Positions 25,677 through 33,570 of a DNA stretch of 44,372 nt are shown here, piece after piece. The DNA lies in the NCBI GenBank assembly GCA_964577255.1, contig CAZNYM010000012.1, positions 1 to 44,372 on the forward strand, given 5' to 3'. Position 1 is the stretch's first letter; the number at the start of each line of letters is the position of its first letter. A program made the translations under genes and the position numbers. The stretch is from Micavibrio_C sp964577255. GTDB taxonomy: Bacteria; Pseudomonadota; Alphaproteobacteria; Micavibrionales; Micavibrionaceae. The notes beneath the pieces are model-generated. The model was not told where the DNA came from and searched no databases. It was given only the letters and a program-made list of their open reading frames with translations.

Positions 25677-26618
25677 CTATTGCAGGAAGGGTTCGGGGTT
25701 GAGCGCCTCGGTCCCACGCCGGATTTCAAAATGCAGCTGCGGCACGTCCACCCCGCCGGTCGCCCCAACCGTGCCGATGGTCTGGCCCTGGCGCACCTGG
25801 TCGCCGCGCTGGACGATGATCTCGCCCATATGAGCATAAGCGGTCAGCCAGCGGTCGGCATGACGCAGCAGCACCATGTTGCCGTAACCCTGCAGNNNNN
25901 NNNNNNNNNNNNNNNNNNNNNNNNNNNNNNNNNNNNNNNNNNNNNNNNNNNNNNNNNNNNNNNNNNNNNNNNNNNNNNNNNNNNNNNNNNNNNNNGCGGG
26001 CGGCGGATAGGACGGCGGCGGCAGGGGCGCGGACAGAACTTCGCGCTGGACGGTATCAGGACGGGTCAGCGGCGCGGAATGAACCGGCGCCGGCGCTTCA
26101 CCGTAACCGCCGTGCTGATAGGCGGGCATGCGCGGCTCGTCGTTATAGGCATAAGCGGGCTTGTTCATAAGCGGCGGGCGCTCGCGGCGCACGATCACCC
26201 CTTCCCGCTCGGCGCGCGAAAGCGCGATCGGCGGCGGCAGGCGCAGGATATCACCCGTATTCACGACATAGGGCGCGTTCAGGCGGTTGAGGCGCACGAT
26301 CTGGCTGGGACTGACGCTGAAGGTGCGGGCGATGCGCGGCAGCGTGTCGCCCTTGCGCACTTCGTACGTGCGCGGCGGCGGCAGCGCCAGCCGCTGGCCC
26401 GGGTTCAGGCGGTAAGGCGCGGCCAGATCGTTGGCAGAGATGATATCTTGTGCCACCAGGTCATAACGCGCCGCCAGACTGCCGACCGTGTCACCGCTCT
26501 CCACGGTATAAAGACCGCCCGAACCCTGCAGGCCGTAATGGCGTACGAACACATTGTTCTCGTTGATGCCGCAGGCGCTCAGGAGTGCAAGAGACATTAT
26601 GTATAGGAGCGCCCTCAC
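25677..26618 (-). CDS. Lipoprotein with LysM repeats and M23-type domain (NlpD-like), interrupted by an assembly gap
   Basis: The gene encodes a lipoprotein (LALLSACG, lipobox cysteine near 16) with two LysM peptidoglycan-binding repeats, YTVESGDTVGSLAARY and YEVRKGDTLPRIARTF, and a proline-rich linker. After a run of 100 N comes the C-terminal half of an M23 (LytM) domain: GYGNMVLLRHADRWLTAYAH and PQLHFEIRRG. This is the NlpD/DipM-type layout, where the protein activates amidases or cuts peptidoglycan at division. The N-terminal half of the M23 domain, with the HxxxD metal site, falls in the gap, so catalytic competence cannot be read. The apparent 313-residue length is not reliable. It overlaps pcm by four bases. 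Confidence 0.82.
   Translation of the reverse strand: MRALLYIMSLALLSACGINENNVFVRHYGLQGSGGLYTVESGDTVGSLAARYDLVAQDIISANDLAAPYRLNPGQRLALPPPRTYEVRKGDTLPRIARTFSVSPSQIVRLNRLNAPYVVNTGDILRLPPPIALSRAEREGVIVRRERPPLMNKPAYAYNDEPRMPAYQHGGYGEAPAPVHSAPLTRPDTVQREVLSAPLPPPSYPPPXXXXXXXXXXXXXXXXXXXXXXXXXXXXXXXXXXLQGYGNMVLLRHADRWLTAYAHMGEIIVQRGDQVRQGQTIGTVGATGGVDVPQLHFEIRRGTEALNPEPFLQ
25896..25995. other. Assembly gap of 100 N
   Basis: Exactly 100 N, a conventional filler for unknown distance, lies inside the LysM/M23 gene. Family layout suggests more than the implied 33 residues is missing. Flanking DNA is GC-rich and encodes a proline-rich linker. Confidence 0.95.
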
Positions 26619-27304
26619 CCCATCCCCCCGGCCAGCAGCGGATCGTCGGCGCGCTCCTCGGTGGCGGCGGCCAGATTGGGCAGCAGCGGCACGAACCGCA
26701 CCGGCAGCAGGTCTTTCACGGCGTAAGTGTCGTCGGCTTCTTTCTTGTAGCGCCGCAGCACCTGGTTGCCCGGCATGCCGACCGGAACGATCATGAGGCC
26801 GCCGACCTTCAGATGGTCGAGCAGCGTCTGCGGCGGCTTGTCGCGCGCGGCGGCGGTGACGATGATCTTGTCGAACGGCGCCTGCTCCGGCCAGCCTTTC
26901 ATGCCGTCGCCGGCGATGGCGGTGATGTTGCGCAGGCGCAGGGTCTCGAACATGGTTTCGGCCTGGATCAGGAGCGGCTTGTGCCGCTCGATGGTGTAAA
27001 CGCGCCGGCAGAGGTGGGAGAGGATGCAGGTCTGGTAGCCCGAGCCGGTGCCGACCTCGAGCACTTTTTCGCTCTTTTCCACTTCAAGCGCCTGGGTCAT
27101 GACCGCGACGACATAAGGCTGGCTGATGGTCTGGCCGCGGCCGATCGGCAGGGCGATGTCCTCGTAAGCCTGGTCCTGCATCGCGGCGGGAATGAACATC
27201 TCGCGCGGCACCCGCTCCATGGCCGCCAATACATCCGTATCCACAATACCCATATTGCGGAGGTGCATCAGCAGGCGGATGATCTTGGTGGTCTGGGCAT
27301 TCAT
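26615..27304 (-). CDS. pcm: Protein-L-isoaspartate O-methyltransferase
   Basis: Pcm repairs isoaspartyl residues in aged proteins by SAM-dependent methylation. The 229-residue protein has PIGRGQTISQPYVVAVMTQA (about 53-72), the SAM-binding loop VLEVGTGSGYQTCIL, TIERHKPLL and FDKIIVTAAA. It precedes the LysM/M23 lipoprotein with a four-base overlap and follows serS. surE, which normally lies between serS and pcm, is absent here. Confidence 0.94.
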   Translation of the reverse strand: MNAQTTKIIRLLMHLRNMGIVDTDVLAAMERVPREMFIPAAMQDQAYEDIALPIGRGQTISQPYVVAVMTQALEVEKSEKVLEVGTGSGYQTCILSHLCRRVYTIERHKPLLIQAETMFETLRLRNITAIAGDGMKGWPEQAPFDKIIVTAAARDKPPQTLLDHLKVGGLMIVPVGMPGNQVLRRYKKEADDTYAVKDLLPVRFVPLLPNLAAATEERADDPLLAGGMG

Positions 27305-27310
27305 AGGAAT

Positions 27311-27375
27311 GATGATAGATGAGGGACGATGGATGAGGGAAGAGCCTTATTTTCCATCATCTCTCATCTGTCGTC
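27311..27375. repeat. Imperfect inverted repeat between serS and pcm
   Basis: Two 22-base arms (27311-27332 and 27354-27375) match as an inverted repeat at 18 of 22 positions around a 21-base centre; several of the differences would be G-U pairs. The sequence GATGAGGGA also recurs directly at 27319 and 27332. It fills almost the whole serS-pcm gap. No T tract typical of a terminator follows. Confidence 0.6.
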
Positions 27376-27378
27376 GCC

Positions 27379-28659
27379 CTACTTCAAAGGCATAAGCTTG
27401 GAAAGCCCGCCCATATAGGGTTTCAGGACGTCGGGCACGAACACCCCGCCGTCGGCTGGGTCGTGATAATTCTCCAGCACGGCGATCAGCGCCCGACCCA
27501 CCGCCACGCCGGAACCGTTGAGGGTGTGGAGGAATTCGGTCTCCTTCTCGCCCTTGCGGCGAAAACGCGCCTTCATGCGCCGGGCCTGGAAGTCGCCGCA
27601 GTTGGAGCAGCTCGAGATTTCCCGGTATTTCTGCTGGCCGGGCAGCCAGACCTCGAGATCGTAGGTTTTACGCGAACCGAAACCGATGTCACCGGCGCAC
27701 AGCGCCATGGTGCGGTACGACAGGCCGAGCTTTTTCAGCACGGTCTCGGCGCAGGCGGTCATGCGCTCGTGCTCGTCCCGACTTTTATCGGGTTCGACAA
27801 CGCTGACGAGCTCCACCTTGTAGAACTGGTGCTGGCGGATCATACCCTTGGTGTCCTTGCCCGCTGCCCCGGCCTCGGAACGAAAACAGGGGGTGAGCGC
27901 CGTATAGCGGCGGGGCAGATAATCGGCTTCGACGATGCTGTCGGCGACGATGTTGGTTAGAGAGACTTCGGCGGTAGGGATCAGCCAGTGCCCGGTTGTG
28001 GTGCGGAACAGGTCTTCGGCGAACTTGGGTAGCTGGCCGGTACCGTAAACCGCCTCATCCTTGACCAGCAGCGGCGGTGATACTTCCGTATAACCATGTT
28101 CGGTCGTGTGCAGATCGAGCATGAACTGCCCGAGCGCCCGCTCGAGCCGGGCCAGGCCGTTATGAATAAGCACGAAGCGGCTGCCGGACATTTTTGCCGC
28201 CGTTTCAAAATCCATCATCCCCAGCTTCTCGCCGATCGCCACATGGTCGGGCGCTTCGCTGTTCAGGCGCACGGGTTCCTGGTGGCGGCGGACCTCGTGG
28301 TTGTCGGCGTCGTTCTTGCCGGCGGGCACGTCGTCGTCGAGCAGGTTCGGCAGGCCGGCAACATGCTGGTTCAGGGATTCGGCGAGCATGGCTTCGCGCT
28401 GCTCGAGGTCGGTCAGCTCGGCCTTGAGCGCCGCCACCTCTTCCATCAGCCCCTGGGCATCGCCGCCCTTGGCCTTGATCTGGCCGATATCCTTGGATTT
28501 TGCGTTGCGCAGGTTCTGCAACTCCTGCATACGGGTCTGGGCGATGCGGCGTTCCTCGTCCATGCGCAGGATTTCGGGCGTCTGCGCGGACAGGCCCCGG
28601 CGCGCCCAGTTGCGGTCGTAAAGGTCGGGATTTTGCCGGATGGCGCGCAGATCGTGCAT
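27379..28659 (-). CDS. serS: Seryl-tRNA synthetase
   Basis: SerS charges tRNA-Ser. The 426-residue class II enzyme has an N-terminal coiled-coil arm (about 30-105, from RRIAQTRMQELQNLRNAKSK to REAMLAESL) that holds the long arm of tRNA-Ser. Motif 2 is TPCFRSEAGAAGKDTKGMIR, and motif 3 is GSGVAVGRALIAVLENY near 385-401. AAGGAT precedes the ATG at five bases. It diverges from the N-formylglutamate amidohydrolase pair. Confidence 0.97.
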   Translation of the reverse strand: MHDLRAIRQNPDLYDRNWARRGLSAQTPEILRMDEERRIAQTRMQELQNLRNAKSKDIGQIKAKGGDAQGLMEEVAALKAELTDLEQREAMLAESLNQHVAGLPNLLDDDVPAGKNDADNHEVRRHQEPVRLNSEAPDHVAIGEKLGMMDFETAAKMSGSRFVLIHNGLARLERALGQFMLDLHTTEHGYTEVSPPLLVKDEAVYGTGQLPKFAEDLFRTTTGHWLIPTAEVSLTNIVADSIVEADYLPRRYTALTPCFRSEAGAAGKDTKGMIRQHQFYKVELVSVVEPDKSRDEHERMTACAETVLKKLGLSYRTMALCAGDIGFGSRKTYDLEVWLPGQQKYREISSCSNCGDFQARRMKARFRRKGEKETEFLHTLNGSGVAVGRALIAVLENYHDPADGGVFVPDVLKPYMGGLSKLMPLK

Positions 28660-28694
28660 AATTTATCCTTGTTTGTGTGGCCCCTTTTATAACC

Positions 28695-29546
28695 ATGACC
28701 GCTGACCCGCTCAAGACTTCAATTGCGTCCGGCCTGCTGCTATCCGGCCCCGCGCCGGTACAGGCGCCCGCCCCGCTGGTCATGGACTGCCCGCACAGCG
28801 GCCGGGATTACCCGGTCGGGTTTCGCTATGCCTGCGACCCGCTGCTGCTGCGGCAGGCGGAGGACAACCATGTCGACACGCTGCTGGCGGATACCGGCTT
28901 CCCGCTGCTGATCGCCCTGTTCCCCCGCACCTATATTGACGTAAACCGGGCAGCGGACGATATAGAGGACGAGCTGCTGGCCGAGCCTTGGCCCGGCCCC
29001 CGCAACCCCTCGCCGCGCGCCGGCGCCGGTGCTGGATTGATCCGCCGGGTGATGCAGAACGGCCTGCCGGTCTATGATCGAAAGTTAAACGTGAAAGAAA
29101 TTCAGGATCGCATTGATAAATATTATATTCCTTACCATCAAACTCTGAAAAAACTGCTCGATGAAACCTACGCTCTTCACGGCCGTATCTGGCACATGAA
29201 CTGGCATTCCATGCCGGATGCGGCGCAGCCGGGAGGCATGCCGGATTTCGTCCTGGGCGATTTCGATCATACGAGCTGCGATCCCGATTTTACATACGCC
29301 GTGCAAAATTACCTGCACGGCCGGGGCTACAGCGTCGCGCTCAACCATCCCTACAAGGGCGCTGAACTGATTACGCGCTACAGCGACCCGGCCCGGGCGC
29401 GTCACAGCCTGCAGATCGAGATCAACAAGCGCCTGTATTGGGATGAAAAAAATCAGGTAAAAACAAAAAATTTCAATGTATTGAAAGGTGATATTGATAA
29501 ATTAATTCAGTATATCGCTGGCCGGATTCAGGAAAAGCTTGCATAA
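28695..29546 (+). CDS. N-formylglutamate amidohydrolase family protein, copy 1
   Basis: The family hydrolyses N-formylglutamate, the last step of one histidine-degradation route, and related N-acyl amino acids. The 283-residue protein has the family motifs DCPHSGRDYP, RTYIDVNRAADDIE, WHMNWHSMP, VLGDFDHTSCDP and LQIEINKRLY. No hut genes are nearby, so the true substrate is open. ATG 28695 has no Shine-Dalgarno, and TATAAC immediately before it argues that the start could be slightly later. Segments at 29085-29160 and 29440-29540 are clearly richer in A and T than their surroundings. A second copy follows 27 bases downstream. Confidence 0.83.
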   Translation: MTADPLKTSIASGLLLSGPAPVQAPAPLVMDCPHSGRDYPVGFRYACDPLLLRQAEDNHVDTLLADTGFPLLIALFPRTYIDVNRAADDIEDELLAEPWPGPRNPSPRAGAGAGLIRRVMQNGLPVYDRKLNVKEIQDRIDKYYIPYHQTLKKLLDETYALHGRIWHMNWHSMPDAAQPGGMPDFVLGDFDHTSCDPDFTYAVQNYLHGRGYSVALNHPYKGAELITRYSDPARARHSLQIEINKRLYWDEKNQVKTKNFNVLKGDIDKLIQYIAGRIQEKLA

Positions 29547-29567
29547 ACCCGGCACGGCCGCTAGAAC
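29539..29567 (+). promoter_or_regulatory. Candidate promoter of the second amidohydrolase copy
   Basis: TTGCAT (29539-29544) and TAGAAC (29562-29567) are 17 bases apart, with six bases between the -10 and ATG 29574. The transcript would start on the A of the ATG. No Shine-Dalgarno is present. Confidence 0.4.
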
Positions 29568-29573
29568 CCGCCG

Positions 29574-30431
29574 ATGATTAAATCGCTTACCGTACACTGG
29601 CAGAAGGCCGAAGATTTTTCGCCCCTGGTTTTCGACAGCCCCCACAGCGGCACACTGCTTCCCGATCATTTTCGCTATGCCTGCGCGCCGGAAGATCTGA
29701 TGGGGCTGCACGACCCCCATGTCGAGAAATTGCTGGCCCATATCCCCGATACCGGCACGCCGGTGCTGGAAGCGCTTGTTCACCGCACCTGCATCGATCT
29801 GAACCGGTCCGTCCGCGAAATTGACCCGGCCCTGATCTCCGACGGCTGGCCCGATGAAACCGTGGACAGCGGCCATGTCCGGCAGAAGATGGGGCTGTTC
29901 CCCGCTTTGGCCGGCCCCCGGGGCCGGCGCATCAGCCCGCTTTACAACAACGTCGCGCCCCTTACGCAGGCGGAAGCCCAGCGGCGGATCGAGAATTACT
30001 ACAAACCCTATTACGCCGTGCTCGATGTCCTGACGGCGGCGGCGCACCGCCATCACGGCCCCTGCCTGCACGTCAACATGCACTCCATGGCCCGCCTGCC
30101 CGGCATCGGCATGGCCGACATCGTTCTGGGCGACCTGGACGGCCGCGCCTGCGATCCGCGCCTGAGCGCCTTCACCGCGGCGATGCTGGAGGAAAAAGGG
30201 TATGACGTGGGCTGGAACGGCCCCGATTTCGCGGGCGGCAACCTGATCGCCCACACCGCCGACCCGCAAAGCGAACGCAGCAGCCTGCAGATCGAACTGG
30301 CGCGCGATCTCTACCTTAAGCCCGGCGGCCGGGAGATAGACACCGCGAAGTTCGGCCGGTTACGCCACGACCTGACGGATCTGGCCCGCGGCCTCCGCCA
30401 CTTCCTGAGCGTCGAGCTTGCCTGTCATTAA
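29574..30431 (+). CDS. N-formylglutamate amidohydrolase family protein, copy 2
   Basis: The 285-residue paralogue of the preceding gene keeps the same motif order: FDSPHSGTLLP, RTCIDLNRSVREID, HVNMHSMARLPG, DIVLGDLDGRACDP and SSLQIELARDLYL. It is much more GC-rich in coding style than copy 1 and clearly divergent, so this is an old duplication or two separate acquisitions. The last 72 bases overlap lipB on the opposite strand. The C-terminal helix encoded there (LRHDLTDLARGLRHFLSVEL) fits the family's end, so both genes appear genuine. Substrate not determined. Confidence 0.83.
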   Translation: MIKSLTVHWQKAEDFSPLVFDSPHSGTLLPDHFRYACAPEDLMGLHDPHVEKLLAHIPDTGTPVLEALVHRTCIDLNRSVREIDPALISDGWPDETVDSGHVRQKMGLFPALAGPRGRRISPLYNNVAPLTQAEAQRRIENYYKPYYAVLDVLTAAAHRHHGPCLHVNMHSMARLPGIGMADIVLGDLDGRACDPRLSAFTAAMLEEKGYDVGWNGPDFAGGNLIAHTADPQSERSSLQIELARDLYLKPGGREIDTAKFGRLRHDLTDLARGLRHFLSVELACH

Positions 30432-31052
30432 CACGCTCCGCGTTGCGAGCAGCGCCTGGTCGACTTCGGCCATGCCGACCGGGCGACCCAGCACCTTCGC
30501 CACCGAGGTAACGCCATAGCCGGAAAGCCCGCACGGCACGATGCCGTTGAAGTGACTGAGATCGGGATCGACATTGATGGCAAGGCCGTGATAGGCCACG
30601 CCCCACTTCACCCGCACGCCCAGGGCGGCGATCTTTTCCTCGCGGCCGGCGGGAGGATGGATCCAGATCCCCACCCGGTCGGGATGCCATTGCCCCTTGA
30701 TCCCCAAAAGCGCCAACGCGTCGATGATCCAGTGCTCGAGATCGTGAACGTAGCGCTTGAGATCCAGCTCCGCCCGCCGCTTCTTGAGGTCGATCATGGC
30801 GTAGATCACCCGCTGGCCGGGGCCGTGATAGGTGTACTGTCCGCCCCGCCCGGTCTGAAAGACGGGGAAGCGCGGATCGAGCAGATCGGTGACCTTGGCG
30901 CTGGTCCCCGCCGTATAGATGGGCGGATGCTCGAGGAACCAGACCATCTCCGGCGCCATGCCGGCGCGAATGGCTCCGACCCGCTGCTCCATCGCGGCCA
31001 CGGCCTCTTCGTACCCTACCGGCGCGGACGATATTTTTATTTCCATAGACAT
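30360..31052 (-). CDS. lipB: Octanoyl-[acyl carrier protein]:protein N-octanoyltransferase
   Basis: LipB moves octanoate from acyl carrier protein to lipoyl domains, the first step of protein lipoylation. The 230-residue protein has RGGQYTYHGPGQRVIYAMID (about 69-88), the catalytic lysine in EEKIAALGVR (K140), YHGLAINVDPDLSHFNGIVP and the catalytic cysteine C174 (VPCG). No lipA is in the window. The last 72 bases run antisense to the end of the amidohydrolase gene. A second in-frame ATG two codons later is possible. Confidence 0.95.
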   Translation of the reverse strand: MSMEIKISSAPVGYEEAVAAMEQRVGAIRAGMAPEMVWFLEHPPIYTAGTSAKVTDLLDPRFPVFQTGRGGQYTYHGPGQRVIYAMIDLKKRRAELDLKRYVHDLEHWIIDALALLGIKGQWHPDRVGIWIHPPAGREEKIAALGVRVKWGVAYHGLAINVDPDLSHFNGIVPCGLSGYGVTSVAKVLGRPVGMAEVDQALLATRSVLMTGKLDAQEVAEAAGQIRQVVA

Positions 31053-31149
31053 AGATGATCCGTTCTAAAACCCTCGCAAAGCAGCACTTTTCCTGCTTGC
31101 AGGCTTCTACCTTATTTGTTAAGCATCGGGCGTCAAGAAAAACCAGTGT

Positions 31150-31236
31150 GCGGCTGTGGCGGAACTGGTAGACGCGCAGCGTTGAGGTCGCTGTGGCCGA
31201 AAGGTCGTGGAAGTTCAAGTCTTCTCAGCCGCACCA
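31150..31236 (+). tRNA. tRNA-Leu (anticodon GAG)
   Basis: An 87-base cloverleaf. The acceptor stem GCGGCTG (31150-31156) pairs with CAGCCGC (31226-31232), the discriminator is A, and CCA is encoded (31234-31236). The anticodon stem CAGCG (31177-31181) with CGCTG (31189-31193) closes the loop TTGAGGT with GAG at 31184-31186. A long variable arm (class II) and the T loop TTCAAGT are present. It reads CUC and CUU codons. maeB starts 38 bases after it. Confidence 0.97.
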
Positions 31237-31274
31237 CTTGTTTTATACATATTGCTTTTATCACGGGTGATTTC

Positions 31275-33554
31275 ATGAAAGACAGCCTCCGCGAAGCCGC
31301 TCTTGAATATCACCGCCTGCCGACCCCGGGCAAGATCGAGATCACGCCGACCAAGGCGCTTTCCACTCAACGCGACCTGTCCCTCGCCTATTCCCCCGGC
31401 GTCGCTGCCGCCTGCGAGGAGATCGAAAAAGATCCGCTCAAGGCTCTCGACTATACCTCACGCGGCAACCTGGTCGCCGTGATTTCAAACGGCACCGCCG
31501 TGCTGGGACTGGGTGACATCGGCGCGCTCGCGGGCAAGCCGGTGATGGAGGGCAAGGCCGTCCTGTTCAAGAAATTTGCCAACATCGATTCCATAGACAT
31601 CGAGATCGACGAAAAAGACCCCGCCAAGCTGGTGGAGATAATCGCTGCGCTGGAACCCAGCTTCGGCGGCATCAATCTCGAGGACATCAAGGCTCCGGAA
31701 TGCTTCGAGGTCGAACAGAAACTGCGCGCCCGCATGAAGATCCCCGTGTTCCACGACGACCAGCATGGCACCGCGATCATCGTCGGTGCCGCTATCCTCA
31801 ACTGGCTGCATCTGTCGAAAAGAAAAATCACCGACATCAAACTGGTAACGAGCGGCGCGGGCGCTTCCGCCATCGCCTGCCTGAACATTCTCGTGCGCCT
31901 GGGTCTGCCCAAGGACCATATCATCGTCACTGACCGCGAGGGCGTCGTTTATAAGGGCCGCACCAAGGGCGTCGACGATGTGAAAAAAGGCTTCGCCGTG
32001 GAGACCAACGCCCGCACGCTCTCCGACGCCATCGAGGGCGCCGATGTGTTCCTGGGCTTGTCGGCGGCGGGGATCCTGAAGAAAGACATGGTCAAGAAAA
32101 TGGCCAAGGCGCCTTTGATCATGGCACTCGCCAACCCCACGCCCGAGATCCTGCCCGAGGAAGTGCGTGAAGTGGTGCCCGACGCCATCATCTGCACCGG
32201 CCGTTCCGATTACGCCAACCAGGTCAATAACGTGCTGTGCTTCCCGTTCATCTTCCGCGGCGCGCTCGATGTCGGCGCCACGGCGATCAACGAGGAAATG
32301 AAAATCGCCTGCGTGCACGCCATCGCCGGTCTGGCGCGGCGCGAAGCCACCGCCGAAGTGGCGGCAGTGTATGGCAGCGAACAGCTGAGCTTCGGCCCCG
32401 AATACATGATCCCCAAGCCGTTCGATCCGCGCCTGATCGTCGAGCTGCCGATGGCGGTCGCCAAGGCGGCGATGGATACCGGCGTGGCGACGCGGCCGGT
32501 CACCGACTGGGATGCTTACCGCATCAAACTGCAGAGCTATACCTTCCGCACCGCCATGGCCATGCGCCCCCTGTTCTCCCGCGCGCGCGAGAACCCCAAG
32601 CGCGTAGTGTATTGCGAGGGCGAGGAAGAATCCGTCCTGCGCGCCATCCAGGTGGTGGTGGACGAGGGGCTGGCCAAGCCCATCGTCATCGGCCGGCGCA
32701 ACGTGCTGGAAACGCGCCTGCGCCGTCTGCAGCTGCGGATGGAGGAAGGCAAGGACTTCGAGCTGATCGACCCGGACAGCGACCCGCGCTACCGGGATTA
32801 CTGGATGACCTATCACAGCCTGATGGAGCGCCGCGGCGTGACCCCGGCGGTGGCGCGCAATATCGTGCGCACCAATACCACGGTCATCGGCGCACTGATG
32901 GTCCACAAGGGCGATGCTGACGCGGTGATCTGCGGCACCATCGGCCAGTACAAAACCCACCTGAAGGACATCACCGACATCATCGGCCTCAAACCGGGTG
33001 TCGAGACGCCGGCAGCGCTGAGCGCCGTCATCACCGACAACGGCACCTATTTCATGTCCGACACGCACGTGAACCCCAACCCCAGCATCGCCCAGATCAG
33101 CGAAATGACGCTGATGGCCGCCGAAACCGTGAACCACTTCGGGATCAAACCGCGCGTGGCGCTGCTGTCTCACTCAAATTTCGGCACTCACGACAATGAG
33201 AGCGCGTTCAAGATGCGCGCCGCCTGCCTCGACCTCAAACAGCGCGCACCGCATCTGGAAATCGACGGCGAAATGCACGCCGACAGCGCGCTGAGCGAGC
33301 AGATCCGCGACATCATCATGCCGAATTCCACCTTAAGCGGCGTCGCCAACGTTCTGATCATGCCGAACGTGGACGCCGCCAATATCTGCTACAACATGCT
33401 CAAGGTCCTGGGGGACGGCATTCCCATCGGCCCTCTGCTTCTGGGCATGGCCAAGCCCGCGCACATCCTGACCACTTCGGTCACGCCGCGCGGTATCGTC
33501 AACGTCACCGCCATTGCCTGCGTCGGCGCGCAATGGGCAAGCCAGGGCCGCTGA
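31275..33554 (+). CDS. maeB: NADP-dependent malic enzyme with phosphotransacetylase-like C-terminus
   Basis: MaeB decarboxylates malate to pyruvate, making NADPH for anaplerosis and biosynthesis. The 759-residue product has the malic-enzyme half (about 1-430): DLSLAYSPGVAAACEEIEKD, the metal-site segment VFHDDQHGTAI and the dinucleotide loop TSGAGASAIA. The C-terminal half resembles phosphate acetyltransferase (VYCEGEEESVLRAIQ, HADSALSEQIRDIIM), as in E. coli MaeB, where it serves regulation rather than catalysis. ATG 31275 was chosen because the longer frame runs through the tRNA gene. GGGTGA lies four bases upstream. Confidence 0.96.
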   Translation: MKDSLREAALEYHRLPTPGKIEITPTKALSTQRDLSLAYSPGVAAACEEIEKDPLKALDYTSRGNLVAVISNGTAVLGLGDIGALAGKPVMEGKAVLFKKFANIDSIDIEIDEKDPAKLVEIIAALEPSFGGINLEDIKAPECFEVEQKLRARMKIPVFHDDQHGTAIIVGAAILNWLHLSKRKITDIKLVTSGAGASAIACLNILVRLGLPKDHIIVTDREGVVYKGRTKGVDDVKKGFAVETNARTLSDAIEGADVFLGLSAAGILKKDMVKKMAKAPLIMALANPTPEILPEEVREVVPDAIICTGRSDYANQVNNVLCFPFIFRGALDVGATAINEEMKIACVHAIAGLARREATAEVAAVYGSEQLSFGPEYMIPKPFDPRLIVELPMAVAKAAMDTGVATRPVTDWDAYRIKLQSYTFRTAMAMRPLFSRARENPKRVVYCEGEEESVLRAIQVVVDEGLAKPIVIGRRNVLETRLRRLQLRMEEGKDFELIDPDSDPRYRDYWMTYHSLMERRGVTPAVARNIVRTNTTVIGALMVHKGDADAVICGTIGQYKTHLKDITDIIGLKPGVETPAALSAVITDNGTYFMSDTHVNPNPSIAQISEMTLMAAETVNHFGIKPRVALLSHSNFGTHDNESAFKMRAACLDLKQRAPHLEIDGEMHADSALSEQIRDIIMPNSTLSGVANVLIMPNVDAANICYNMLKVLGDGIPIGPLLLGMAKPAHILTTSVTPRGIVNVTAIACVGAQWASQGR

Positions 33555-33570
33555 CCCCGGGAGTTCGATC

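Noticed and set aside
31116..31274. N-terminal extension of maeB
   Set aside because: It would translate the tRNA-Leu gene; ATG 31275 has its own ribosome binding site and the normal N-terminus.
31485..33173. 562-codon open frame antisense to maeB
   Set aside because: It lies fully inside a secure gene; its translation is His/Arg/Asp-rich shadow sequence with no domain, as expected in GC-rich DNA.
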